Shown here piece by piece: positions 40,166 through 50,448 of a stretch of DNA of 64,000 nt. The position numbers and the translations under genes are program-made. A model generated the notes under the pieces. It was not told where the DNA came from. It saw nothing but the letters and a program-made list of their open reading frames with translations, and made no database searches. The DNA lies in contig JAVKOQ010000037.1 of assembly GCA_031835245.1 (NCBI GenBank), positions 184,501 through 248,500 of the forward strand, written 5' to 3'. This DNA is from Balamuthia mandrillaris (lineage: Eukaryota > Discosea > Longamoebia > Balamuthiidae). How positions within the stretch are numbered: position 1 is the stretch's first letter; each line of letters begins with the position of its first letter.

Positions 40166-40435
40166 ATGAGTCAACGGGACATGAGCGAAAGGCGGCAGAG
40201 GCTTTCTTGTGAGATGTGTCACTATGGCCCTGGCACCATCATAACCTTGGTGGGCACCTATTTCCTGTACAGCTGGCGCAAGGGCGTGGATCCATGGACA
40301 AAGAAGCCGATCCCCTCTCCACGGGCCTCAGGGGCCGTTGGCCTCATCTGCACCGCCGTTGGGCTGTTCTATGGCACCGTTCCCTTCCACTCCCCTCAAA
40401 CTATGCACCAACCGAGAGGCAGCATTTGGGGATGA
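40166..40435 (+). CDS. Small two-helix membrane protein, possibly DMAC1-like
   Basis: 90 residues from the ATG at 40166, preceded by CACC. The frame is open further upstream, but that part is not protein-like. Residues ~13-20 hold CEMCHYGPG (CxxC). A hydrophobic segment GTIITLVGTYFLYSW, a Pro-rich loop and a second hydrophobic segment follow. The CxxC, helix, Y-x-W pattern recalls the DUF4536/DMAC1 proteins of mitochondrial complex I assembly, but the match is too short to be sure. It shares a divergent 270-bp gap with the CAP-like gene. Confidence 0.5.
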   Translation: MSQRDMSERRQRLSCEMCHYGPGTIITLVGTYFLYSWRKGVDPWTKKPIPSPRASGAVGLICTAVGLFYGTVPFHSPQTMHQPRGSIWG

Positions 40436-40778
40436 AAGCTCTGCTTTTTTCTCTCTTTCCTCTTTTTTGTCGACACATCTTATTTATTTGAAATTGTATA
40501 AAGCGGGGGTCGAACGCACGTCGTAAGGGGACATGTCTACAAAATTAATTCCGTGACGACACGAAATGTTCAAACGAGAATGAAAAACATAACAGAGGAG
40601 AAGCTAAGGCGGCGCCAAGATCAAGCCGATCAATGGGACAACGAAAATAAAGCAAAATTAGTAAAAAGGAAAACAAAAAAACAGACACAAAAAATAACCC
40701 ACCTCCGGCGTGCCTAATCACGGCTTGTCTTACGACTCGCTATAAGCAACGGTGCCGGCACCAAAGCAACCTTACCGC
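40436..40778. other. Intergenic region next to Fanzor remnant
   Basis: Contains TGTCGACA at 40468-40475 and GGGGTCGAACGCACG near 40505. The latter resembles the block upstream of the LRR genes, and an imperfect palindrome ATGTCTACA follows. It is AT-rich at 40640-40700. No coding frame is convincing. Confidence 0.35.
40468..40475. promoter_or_regulatory. TGTCGACA palindrome downstream of small membrane protein gene
   Basis: An exact copy. It lies in the 3' flank of the 40166-40435 gene, and also 790 bp before the dihydrouridine synthase, so its target is unclear. Confidence 0.3.
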
Positions 40779-41084
40779 CTACCGCCCCCTCACAGAGGAG
40801 GAGGAGGTGGTAAGTGCTTGTAAAGTGAAAAAGCGGATCAAGATGTTTCGGGCGGCGTTGGCATCTCGATCCGCCTGGTAGCCACACTCGGGTTGAGGGC
40901 ACCGAAAGGTCTTGTTTCCCCCCAACTGGTGGTGGACTTGGCCGCACTTGCCGCAGGTTTTGGAGGTGTATTCCTCATCGCAGAGGCAGACCGTACAGGA
41001 CGGAAATTGCTGGGCCTTGTTGAGGAGCCTCTGCCTGAAGCGATAGTGGGACCAGGTCAGCATGGCTCTGGCCGTTCGTGAGCC
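40779..41084 (-). pseudogene. C-terminal remnant of Fanzor (eukaryotic TnpB-like RNA-guided nuclease)
   Basis: A frame of about 100 residues. From Met 41063 it reads MLTWSHYRFRQRLLNKAQQF. Then comes the TnpB/OrfB zinc-ribbon: TSKTCGKCGQ and later FRCPQPECGY (Cys pairs C37/C40 and C55/C60). QADRDANAARNIL follows, the RuvC-III motif with its catalytic Asp (D-R-D-x-N-A-A-R-N). Established: these motifs define IS200/605 TnpB and its eukaryotic relatives, the Fanzors, which cut DNA guided by an omega-RNA. The N-terminal part, including RuvC-I and RuvC-II, is missing. An in-frame stop lies at about 41085-41095, and the next gene starts 170 bp away. It is therefore a fragment, unless a distant exon is spliced on. 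No guide-RNA structure was identified. Confidence 0.8.
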
Positions 41085-41257
41085 AAAAGACTAATGTCAT
41101 AAAACCGTCTAATAAAATAATAAATGAACGTGACGATCAAACGGAGAAATGCTTCAGCGAAGTTACGTAACAACAACGAAAAATGAGGCCTAACCTGCCC
41201 AACTAAACCACTGCGGATAAAACTCGGTGTACATCAGGTCCCCTATACCAAACGAGA

Positions 41258-42604
41258 ATGACAGAGGAGAAGCTGCGCCGTTGTTGCTCCGCTGCTGCTC
41301 GCCCGCTGTCGCTCTCGTTTGGAGGGAGGCTGGCCCGCCGCGGCTTTGCATCATGGAGTGCCTTGCCAACAGCAACAGCAAAGGATCAAGGCGGTGGTTC
41401 CGTTTGGAGGTTCCCGGTGCTCAGCGTGGCGCCCATGATGGACCACACCGACCGCCACTTTCGCTACATGCTGCGTCAAATCTGTCCCACCAGCCTCTTG
41501 CTCTACACCGAGATGGTGGTTGCCAGGAGCTTAGTAGAGGCGGAAGAAGAAGAAGGCCCTTCCTCTGCCGCTAGACACCTCCTTTCCTTCAGCCGAGGCG
41601 TCGAGAACCCGCTCATCCTGCAGCTCGGCGGGGACGACCCCTACCTCCTCGCCAAGGCAGCCGAATTGGGGGAGCGGCACGGCTACGATGGGATCAACCT
41701 CAACGTGGGATGTCCTAGCAACGCGGTGGCCGGCAGCGGTCGCTTTGGCGCCGTCCTCATGCGGGACCCTGCCCGGGTGGCCCTCTGCCTCAGGGAAATG
41801 CGCCGTGCCGTCTCTCCCCGCGTGGCCCTCTCGGTGAAGCATCGTATCGGCGTGGACGAGTTGGACAGCTACGAGCATCTGAAAAGCTTTGTGGAGAGGG
41901 TCGGTGGTGAGGGCCGGTGTCAGTGGTTTGTGGTGCACGCTCGCAAGGCCATCCTCGATAAGGGATTCTCTCCGAAGCAGAACCGGAGCGTGCCGCCGCT
42001 GCGCTATGACGTGGTATATCGCCTGAAGAGGGACTTTCCGGAGCTGCGCATCGACTTGAATGGAGGAGTCAAGACGTTAGACGAGTGCCGACGACACCTT
42101 CAAGCTTCACCTTCTGCTGACGATGGTGAGAATGAAGCAGGCGGCGGTGTGGATGGGGTGATGATTGGAAGAGAGGCTGCTAGTAATCCCTTTGGCTTGT
42201 TTGCAGAGGCAGAAGCGATGTTTTCTCCTTCCGGAAGCGCAGTGAACGAGGCAACTACACCATCAGCAAAACTTCAACGAACAATTAGCAGAGCGGAGTT
42301 GGTGCATCGCATGGTCGAATATGCTCATCGTGTGAAACGAGAGGAAGAAGAACGAGAGAAGGATGAAGAGGACGAGCAGAATTGTGAAGGCTCAATAAAG
42401 AAGCAGAAGAGGAAGAAACGAAAGCAGCCTTTCAAGTTGTGGCATATCGCAAGACACATGCAGGGACTGTTTCATGGCGCTCCTGGCGCCAAGGAATGGA
42501 AAGCGGCTCTGCAAAACATCTGTCAACAAGAAACTTCAGCAACTCCTGAAGCTCTCTTGAAGGCACTACCATTCATCACCAATAGCATCTACAGCAAAGC
42601 CTGA
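41258..42604 (+). CDS. tRNA-dihydrouridine synthase, DusA type
   Basis: A single 448-residue exon. After an Arg/Ala-rich N-terminus that may target a mitochondrion come the Dus blocks. These are VLSVAPMMDHTDRHFRYMLR, LYTEMVVAR, LILQLGGDDP and the catalytic INLNVGCPSNAVAGSGRFGA with the active-site Cys. VHARKAILDKG, LRIDLNGGVKTLDEC (FMN phosphate site) and DGVMIGREAASNPF follow. A Lys-rich insertion lies near 42340-42430. HARKA with KGFSPKQNR is typical of the DusA subfamily. Established: Dus enzymes reduce uridines in the tRNA D-loop using FMN and NADPH. DusA works at positions 20/20a in bacteria. The target here is not proven. Confidence 0.95.
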   Translation: MTEEKLRRCCSAAARPLSLSFGGRLARRGFASWSALPTATAKDQGGGSVWRFPVLSVAPMMDHTDRHFRYMLRQICPTSLLLYTEMVVARSLVEAEEEEGPSSAARHLLSFSRGVENPLILQLGGDDPYLLAKAAELGERHGYDGINLNVGCPSNAVAGSGRFGAVLMRDPARVALCLREMRRAVSPRVALSVKHRIGVDELDSYEHLKSFVERVGGEGRCQWFVVHARKAILDKGFSPKQNRSVPPLRYDVVYRLKRDFPELRIDLNGGVKTLDECRRHLQASPSADDGENEAGGGVDGVMIGREAASNPFGLFAEAEAMFSPSGSAVNEATTPSAKLQRTISRAELVHRMVEYAHRVKREEEEREKDEEDEQNCEGSIKKQKRKKRKQPFKLWHIARHMQGLFHGAPGAKEWKAALQNICQQETSATPEALLKALPFITNSIYSKA

Positions 42605-42671
42605 TGATTCTTCTCCGTTGCAAAGAATGGGAGAAAGCACGAAAAAAAAATGTTCCAATGTAGCAAAATTG

Positions 42672-44784
42672 TCACAACAGCTCAACCTTTTGGGAGACCA
42701 CATCAACGCTTTGAATGCTATCTTCGTACTGTTCAGCGACGAGCTGAGCAAGAGTTTCCGGCTCCACGTTCACCGTTATCGCCACGATTTGCAGCTTCTC
42801 TATGCCATAACCTATCGGGACTGCCTTGCTGTTGGCCCATACCACTTTCCCCTTTTTCTCTCCTTTGCTTTCTTCTTCTTCTTCGGCCTCATTTTCTTCT
42901 GCCTCATCGATGGCGACTGAGCGCACCATTGCTTCTAGTTGACTCGCCTGTGTGTCGCTGTCCCATGGCTTCACTTCCAAAAGGGCCGTTATTGTGGTCA
43001 CTTGCTCCCCTTCCCTTTGTTTTTGCTTTCCTGTTTTTGTTTATGTTTGGTAAGTAAATATCATTAAACTTTTTTTTCTAACTTCTCTCTCTCTTCTTTT
43101 TGTTCTATCTCTTCTTACTCCTTCCGAATAATCTACTAACCGACACAATGCCCAGCACGCAGCGTTACCAAATGAGTCAGTGGCCGAAGAGGTTCTGAAG
43201 ATGAAGGAAGAAGACCAAGAACCACAGGACATACCGCAACACGATAACACTCTCTCAAGAATCGAGTGCAGAGCGGCCGCAAGCGAGCGCCATACGCTGC
43301 CAGGTCAGGCCCTGCATTCACCTCCAACAACCAAGTCTTCCACTGGGCGTCCACCAAGAAGTCAAAGCCAAAGAGCTCGAAGCAGGTGTCCATCGGCATG
43401 AAGGCGGTAGGCTGCCCGTGCACCGCCTCGAAGACTTCTTTGGCGATGGCATGCATTGAGCTGCGAACCATCTCCATCTTTTCTTTCATTTCCTCTCTGA
43501 TCCTATGCTCTTCTTCGTCCTCTGCTTCTTCTCCCTTTCTTCGGAGTTCAGCTATCTTCTCTTCAGCCAAACGTTCAAACACCTCCTCAAAGAGCATGGT
43601 GCCCCTTTTCTCGCTCCATTCTTGGTGCCACTTGTTGACAGCATTGTTTGTGATATGTGCGAACCGCCGCTCTCGTTCTTCTTTTTCACGACAACCCTCT
43701 TCTGATCCCTTTTCCTTCTTCGCTTCCTTCATATAGCGTTCAGAAGCAAGAAAGGCCATCACTCCATCATCAAAGAAGTAGACCTTCATTTCCTCCCTTC
43801 CAGTTACAAGCACGTGGGCTCTCAAATGAAACTTTCGGCCTCCATCCACAACCAACGGCGGATCAATGTATTGTTGAAGTACCCATTCTTTCCATCGTTG
43901 CTCTTCCTTTGGTTCTTCATTCTTATCTTCTTCATCGTCATCATGGAGAAGAGGAAGAAGGGCGTCACAAGCATCTTCTACGGAGGAGCAGAGATACACT
44001 TGTTGCGCCGATCTGGAGTCACTTGCTTTGAGTATCCAGCGTGGACGACTGCAACTATATTCTGATGGGCCGTCTGTAATTATATTTTTATGGTTTGTAT
44101 TTTATGGTTAGTTTTTTTTTGAAAGAAAACAAGAAAAGAAGCTAAAAGGAGACCTTTGCTGGACGCATTGTCATCTTGATTGGCTTCTAATGTTTGCACT
44201 TTGCTCTCAACAAGGGCCTTTAATACCTATTTATTTTATTACGATTACTTTTTTCATTTCTATTTTTCATTTCATGTTTTCTCTTTCTCTTTCTTTTTCT
44301 TTTTCTTTTTTTTATTCTTATTCTTTTCAAAAACAACAACAAGAAACGATACCTGCTTCGTCTGTTCCTTGTCATTCTTATAAGCATTACAGCAGGAAGG
44401 CAACGTCAAAGCTACGCTCTTTGGAATGGCAGCAGCCAGAGCGCTCTTCCGGTGACAAAGCCCATACTTTTCCGAGTGATAAAGCAGCTGGGCCTTCTCC
44501 GCAATGCCGTTCGCTCTCGGCAGCCAATTCGTGCACAACCTCCTCCTCCGCTTGCTTCCGTCCTGATGCACGAGGGACCACGGAACTCCGAAATAGTCGG
44601 TCCAAAGAAAGTCGACATCGCTGTAAACACTTGCTCTTTCTTCCCCCTCCTCCTCTCTTTCTTGCGAACGAGGAGTTTTGATGGTCCATCCTTCTTCTTG
44701 CAGGATTTGGAGCCAGAGTTGTTGGACGTAGGAACATGCCGTATCTACGACCGCCGTGAGCTGTTTGTTCTCCGCTGCTGACAT
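42672..44784 (-). CDS. Tubulin-tyrosine-ligase-family ATP-grasp protein
   Basis: Four exons: 44353-44784, 44154-44217, 43141-44073 and 42672-43030. ATG 44784 starts MSAAENKQLTAV. The first exon encodes a domain with YSDVDFLWTDYFGVPWSL. The TTL core follows: PRWILKASDSR (ATP-binding Lys), WVLQQYIDPPLVVDGGRKFH, RAHVLVTGREEMKVYFFDDG, AHITNNAVNKWHQ and LLEVNAGPDLAAYG with the metal-binding Glu/Asn. A Glu-rich insertion sits in the middle. Established: the family ligates Tyr, Glu or Gly to tubulin and other proteins. The layout with an extra N-terminal domain recalls PBY1/TTLL12-like members. Substrate unknown. The 3' end is only 67 bp from the convergent dihydrouridine synthase gene. Confidence 0.85.
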
Positions 44785-44792
44785 GATGGTTG

Positions 44793-44832
<40 letters not shown>

Positions 44833-45075
44833 AATCAAAAATTGTTTGCTAACCGACCTACAACACTATCACCAAAGGACCTGTTTCCCCGGTCTATTTG
44901 ATGAGACTTCTTTTGCTTTTTCCTTCATTTTATTTTTTTTGCCCAACCACACTAGCACCGTTACTCAAGACAAAAAAAAAAGCAAAACTGTGAATTAAAT
45001 AATTTTCATTAATTGCCTTTAATTATTATATTCACGGCAAGGTGACTATAATGATTAAACAAACACATAAAAAGC

Positions 45076-45677
45076 TCACGAGAACGGAGATAAGAACGTA
45101 AGGATATCTTTGGCCGATGGCCGGCTTTGTGGGTCCATCTGACAGCAGCGACGGGCCAGTTGGATGGTAGGGGAGTGATCAGCGGAGGGCACGTTTGGAG
45201 GAAGCTCGCCTCGTTTGATCATCGAGAGATATTCTTGTTCGGGCAGGCCGGCGTAGGGCGCATCCAGTGTTACCAGTTCCATCAAGAACATTCCAAACGA
45301 CCATACTTTTTTTAAAAAAATAAATGATAAGAGAGAAGAAAGGAAAAAATAAGAAGAAACATACTATCAGCTTTTTCGTTGTCAACCATTTGCGAGTTGT
45401 CAGAAGACAAAAGCTCTGGTGCCATGTATTCTACATTTTAAAAAACCAAAATGGTTAGCACGGACGTAAAATAGACAAACAAAGAAACAGAAATGAAGCC
45501 AACAGGCTTTTAACGTACGTGGAGTACCAGCTTTAGTGATGGAGTCAGCCCGCCTTGTTGAGATGTTAAAGTCACACAACTTTACGCCTTGATAATACTC
45601 CGCATAGGGATCTCCGTCCAAAAGTATATTAGCGCTCTGTAAAGAAAGAAAAGATAGAAAGTCACACTTTTGCTTAT

Positions 45678-45708
<31 letters not shown>

Positions 45709-46444
45709 TCTTCCAAACCTTTATATCACGATGATAAATGTTGTTCTCGTGTAGATAGTGTAAACCGGAAGCCACTTCGGTGGCATAATATTGCAGCTGT
45801 TTGGGAGTGAAGCACTCATTGGCAGCTCTCTTGTGGGCCAACAGATCCCAAAAAGAACCTCCTCCACAATACTCAAAGAAAATGAAGAACTCATCGGAGG
45901 TTTGCTCATAGCTTTACACAAAGTTAACAATGTGATATGCTTCAAAAAACGTGACGACAAGAGAGGAGGGAGGGAAGCACAAACCCCATACAACGCAGCA
46001 CGTTCTTATGCAAAAGTCGTGTTTGAATCATGCATTCACGTGCGAGTTGCAACCCAATCGACTCAATCGAAGAACGCTGATAAACCTTTACTGCACAACT
46101 ATGTATTGTTGTATCATTTTCAATGCTCATTCTTCACCAAACACAAAACAAAGTCATTACCTGATAGGACCAAGACTACAGCGATAAACGCTGGAGAAAG
46201 CGCCCGACCCAAGTTTCGCTTGGAATATAAGCTCTTCTGTTTGCAGATCGGGCAAAATGATGTGACGCTCCGACATGGACATTGTAAGGTGAGCCCCGCT
46301 CTGCAGGATGAGCTTCCGGTCAATGCTCTCCTGTGTTCGTAGTCTTCCTGGGTCCATCATTAAGTCTATAGCCTGCATTTTTCAGCGAGTTAACCATTTG
46401 TTTCTGCTCCGCTTCTATTTGCTTCCTTTTTTCTCTCCCCTTCT

Positions 46445-46482
<38 letters not shown>

Positions 46483-46496
46483 CTCCTCCTCCTCCT

Positions 46497-46552
<56 letters not shown>

Positions 46553-47359
46553 TTCTTGCTCCGCAGCTTTTCTCTCTCTGATACCTTGTATCGGTTGATG
46601 TTACTGCTAACAGGGACCAGGTTAACCCAAGTGTGCTGTTCTGTCATGGTTATAGTACATGGAATTGGAGGATTACAGTGGTCGCATAAATATTTGCTGT
46701 AACGTTCAGTTGAGTAACCAGAAAGAAAGCAAAAGAACGAGCAAAAGAAACACAACAAGAAGAGAAAAGCGTACAACAGGATAACTCGTTGCCGATTGAG
46801 GCCATGAGTGATGAATCCAATAGGAATGAGATTGCTGTTGAGCTTTTGTTTGAGAAGTTTGCTCTGCGAGTCGTAAAGCATCTGGCTGTCATCTGAGAAT
46901 GATCCTCCCATACAGCTTGATACCTATTCACGTGTTGTCAACCGCTTTCTCTTTCAGGGGATAGTAGAAGAAGAAGTAGAAGAAGAAGGAGAACAAGAAG
47001 AAGAAGAAGAAGAAGAAGAAGAAGAACAAGAAGAAGAAGAACAAGAAGAAAGATACCTGTAAAGCAATAAGCCTAACTTTGCTTTCAAACGTTGGGAACT
47101 TTGAGCAAAGCAACCGCGTGATCTTTACTATCCTTCGGAGCTTCTTATCCACGTTTTTATCTACAAGAATGATTTCTGGCTCCTCTACATTTATCGGCCG
47201 CAGTCGTAACTCTTCCAACGGCACGTTGGCTTCACTCCGTGCCGCTCCAACATCAAACCAACCATCTGCAATTTGTTCATGTTCTGAGAATTCTCTTGAC
47301 AAAGCATCTCGTTTTTCACTTCCTCCTGATGCTGGTGCTGGATGGTGACCTTCGATCAT
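45076..47359 (-). CDS. TKL-type protein kinase with EDR1-like N-terminal region
   Basis: A ten-exon model from ATG 47359: 47057-47359, 46775-46923, 46585-46696, 46161-46372, 45981-46098, 45719-45904, 45529-45636, 45365-45430 and 45076-45305, with possible small errors. The N-terminal half includes IPIGFITHGLNRQRVILL, which resembles the EDR1/CTR1 region (GLCRHRALLFK). The kinase has the Gly loop LGSGAFSSVYRC, the lysine in CAVKVY, HRDIKSANILL, AGTPQYMAPEL and ADIWSFGMF. The metal-binding motif reads DFN instead of DFG (VKLCDFNIS). Established: Raf-like/CTR1-type TKL kinases combine an EDR1 region with this kinase. The start overlaps the stop of the RhoGAP gene by ATGA, so the two could be one gene. 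Confidence 0.72.
46446..46546. repeat. CT microsatellite with CTC block
   Basis: (CT)n with a central (CTC)n in an intron of the minus-strand kinase gene. Unusually, it is purine-rich on that gene's sense strand. Confidence 0.85.
46966..47052. repeat. GAA repeat in kinase intron
   Basis: (GAA)n with GAACAA units, so TTC on the sense strand of the minus gene. Confidence 0.85.
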
Positions 47360-48540
47360 GTCTGCATGGTAATGGTATGATAGCCATCCTCTTGCTCTTC
47401 CTCCGCATAAACGCTCCCTACTGGAATCTCATAGCCAAGCCCCATTTCAATACATTCTTTAAAGTGGCTGCTGTCCTCTCTTTTTGCGAAGATGATGCCA
47501 ATCACGTCTTCTTCTATAAACAGCTTATACATCAACGAAAGAGAAAAGCAACATAGAAACAACGAGAAGAAGAAGAAGAAGAAGAAGAAAAAGAAAAAGA
47601 ACAGAACAACAAAGAAGAGAAATAGCAAAAATAGAAGAAGAAAGAAAGAACGAAAGAAATAAACAAACGCAAGAAAGAAAACGAGAATAACAAAAGAGAA
47701 ACAAAAAACAATAACCTACCAGCTGTATAAATGAAAAAGTATCGAGTGCTATCCACCACGCCGTAGAGGTCGGATGTGTAGGCGGAGATCAGCGCCTCAT
47801 CACCCCTTTCTGCAGAGTAGGGATAGATGTGCAGTTCGTTGCCATTTAACAGACAAATGGTGGCTTGGTCGTCAAAGTCTGGCCATGCCACCGCCCTGTG
47901 GTTGAAGAAACACCCAAATAAGAAAGGCAAACGAGAATAACAAAACAAGAGATAAAAAGAATGGATAAAAGTACCGATCGTAGTCGCAGGAAAGCAAAGT
48001 CGAAACAAGATAGACTTCCCACGAAGGGCAGGCATCGCTGTGGCTCAGCAATAACTTTCTTCGAAGCACCTCCTTATCCCCGTTGTTGTTTCGATCGCTT
48101 GCTTTCTCCTTCTCCTTCTCCTTTTCCTCCTCTTCCTCAAAGCTGCAAGTGTCGTCGCTGTAGTAATACAGAGGACACTTGCGAGGAGCCTTTGGTGTTT
48201 TTGCTTCCTTTGGTGTGCGTGCTTCATCCTCAAAGAGAAGAACATCGTCCAAAGCGATAAGGCTCTGTCCCAGGAAGCAAAGCTTGTTGGTGTCATCGAT
48301 GAGCCGATCCACATTCTTCTCGTCGCTGTAACGCAGCAATGCAGGACCAAACACGAGGCCTAAGTTGACGGCATTCATACGGTTAAGAGCGTGATGAGCA
48401 GCAACCTTGCGCAGCAATAGTAGCAACCGCCTAAGCACTGCTCTGTTGGCGGGTGGCAGGTCTCTCAGTGCCTGTTGTAGCTGCCTCACGTCCATTCGCA
48501 GTCGGTTCCCTTTATCTGCTCAGAGAATGAGAAGCCAAGC

Positions 48541-48579
<39 letters not shown>

Positions 48580-49575
48580 AGAGATGAGAACAGACCAGCC
48601 GTAACGCACTCCACTGTGAACAGTTGGTATCGCTCGAACGTGAGGAGCGGTTCCTTCAACTGACGCAGGTAGAGCTTGATCAGGCCGCAGACCGTATGAG
48701 CACTGGGACACCGTTTCTTGAGTACCTCTCCAAAGTCCTTTCGTCCGCTGTTTACTTTCTTGCGAAGGTCCTCTATCTCGGTCTTGCTCCCAGGAAGCCG
48801 AAAGAGGCCTTCCACCACTAACATTCCTTTTGACGCAAAGAAAGTTGAGAAGAACAAGAAGAAGCAAGAAGAGAAGATGAACGAAAAAGAATAAGAAGAA
48901 GAAGCAAAAGAAGAAGAACAAGAAGCAGAAGAAGAAGAAGAAGAAGAAGAAGAAGAAGAACAAGAAGCAGAACAAGAACAAGAAGAAGAACAAGAACAAA
49001 AACAAGAACAAGAACAAGAAGAAGAACAAGAACAAGAACAAGAACAAGAACAAGAACAAGAACAAGAAGAAGAAGAACAAGAACAAGAACAAGAACAAGA
49101 ACAGGAACAAGAAAAGGAATGAGAACTACAACGAGAACTACAAACCTCTTTCTTCTAGATATGAGAAAGCTTGTTCAAGGAAACGAGGAATGCCTGAGCT
49201 GTCATCCTGGACGGCCTCCTCGACGGTGCCACCGAAAAACAACGGAGAGGAGCCTTTCCTATGGAACAGTTTTTTGAGCTGCTGTTTGCCGGTCCGCTGC
49301 TCCTTTTCTTGGGGCTCTAGAGGTTTGACCTTGACCTTGACCTTGCCGCCGGAGGCAGAGAGCATGCCGCCGATCCCGTCGCCTCCGTCGGAGGGCTCGC
49401 TGGAGTCGCTCCCGCTGTTGCCTCTCATGTGCAGGAACGTACGAGTCCAACGCTTCTCCCTCTTGTTGTTGTTGTTGTGCTCTGCGCCCGTGGGACTCAA
49501 GGTGGTCTTTTTGTCAGAAGAAGTGGAAGTGGAGGAGGAGGAGCGGTCGCCTTCTTTGCTCTTCTTCTCTTCCAT
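47356..49575 (-). CDS. RhoGAP protein with WH1/PH-like domain
   Basis: Five exons: 49146-49575, 48596-48828, 47975-48515, 47720-47895 and 47356-47513. ATG 49575 starts MEEKKSKEGDRSS. A Ser/Lys-rich region leads to the RhoGAP domain. This has VVEGLFRLPGSKTEIEDLRK with the arginine finger in LFRLPG, then CGLIKLYLRQLKEPLL and NRMNAVNLGLVFGPALLR. All are diagnostic. The last exons (AVAWPDFDDQATICLLNG, STRYFFIYTAG, IGIIFAKREDSSHFKECI) resemble a WH1/PH fold, which is inference. Established: RhoGAPs speed GTP hydrolysis by Rho/Rac GTPases and control actin. The stop overlaps the ATG of the kinase. Confidence 0.85.
48845..49130. repeat. Long GAA / AACAAG hexamer repeat
   Basis: About 285 bp of GAA passing into AAGAAC hexamers, in intron 1 of the RhoGAP gene. 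Confidence 0.92.
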
Positions 49576-49891
49576 TTCTTGGTCAAGTTTGAGAGAGACG
49601 AACTGGGGTTGGTAAACGAAGGAAGCCAAGGACAACGGGATGATTGTCCAGAAATTTATCCGATTAAAATCATATCATTTAGCGAGACAGAATTTGCCCT
49701 CTTTCTATTTTTTTCAGCCAAAGGGAGAAGAGAAGCAGAGAAGGAGAGAAGAGAAGAGAGCAGCAGAGAAGAGAGACGGAAGGAAGGAAGGCAAACGAAG
49801 AAGTTAAAGATGGAAAAGGGGGAAACGGGGCTAATGTGGAGGAGGGAGAGAGAGTTCCCCAATAACAACATATATTTTGTGAAAAAAAAAA

Positions 49892-50006
49892 AGCCTGGGG
49901 TGGAGTGTAACACCACCATCAACCCGGTCTTCCAACTTGTAAACAACAGAGGCTGATGGCCAAACGGCGATAGAGAGGGGTTGGCTAATGTTGGCCGCAC
50001 CAGGCT
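49892..50006 (+). ncRNA. Candidate structured RNA or short inverted-repeat element, copy A
   Basis: 115 bp beginning AGCCTGGGGTGG and ending CCGCACCAGGCT, so the ends pair as a stem of about 12 positions with one mismatch. Inside, CAACCC (49919-) can pair with GGGTTG (49978-), and GGCTA with TGGCC can form a hairpin near the 3' side. A TATA-like CATATATTTT lies ~15-25 bp upstream, and TTTT follows about 30 bp downstream. Copy B on the other strand keeps both ends and most of the pairing. A MITE-like element with terminal repeats is the main alternative, though no target-site duplication is seen. It resembles no RNA I recognise. Confidence 0.4.
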
Positions 50007-50220
50007 GCTTTCAGCATGCATCGTGCTTCCCCTTTTGCACAGATACCTGCAAAGGAGACAAAAGAGTTATGGGAGAGAGAGCGAGAAGCAAGGAAGAAGA
50101 ATATTCTCTTCTTTTTCCACTCCACTTCTCTCTTCTCTCTTCTGTTTTCCCACACACAATCGCAAAGGCCGCCAGCAGAGGAAAGGGTTTTTGTACGTCG
50201 AGGAAGGCAGGGGAGTGTTC

Positions 50221-50331
50221 AGCCTGATGCGGCAACTAGGTTAGCCAACCCGTCTCTCCCTGACCCATGGTCATGCAACGGTGTAGCTTTCTGCAATACG
50301 GGATGATGGTGGTGAGATCCCACCTCAGGCT
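50221..50331 (-). ncRNA. Candidate structured RNA or short inverted-repeat element, copy B
   Basis: 111 bp on the minus strand, starting AGCCTGAGGTGG and ending CCGCATCAGGCT. Compared with copy A, position 7 is A instead of G and its partner is T instead of C. The stem is therefore kept by a compensatory change. Other shared blocks are ACCACCATCA, GGGTTGGCTAA and GTTG.CCGCA. In this copy GGC-AAC can pair with GTT-GCC. A TTTAAA box lies about 20 bp upstream. Confidence 0.4.
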
Positions 50332-50368
50332 TTTTGTGTTTCTTTTTTTTAAAGAGAGTGAGTGAGAC

Positions 50369-50402
<34 letters not shown>

Positions 50403-50448
50403 TCTTTCTGAGGAAGAGACAAAACGGAAATGGCGAATGCAAACAATT

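Larger units (their letters stand above)
49576..50448. other. Gene-free 870-bp region with two inverted structured elements
   Basis: Between two genes on the minus strand, with no coding frame of note. It contains two diverged copies of a ~115-bp element in opposite orientation, described separately. The rest is GA-rich (49720-49850) and T-rich. Confidence 0.5.

Noticed and set aside
48520-49110. Long Leu/Phe-rich frame that looks like membrane helices
   Set aside because: It is the GAA/GAAC intron repeat read on the minus strand, with no real protein signature.
49892-50006. The structured element as a 5S rRNA
   Set aside because: Length and closed ends are similar, but the conserved internal 5S sequences and helix layout are absent.
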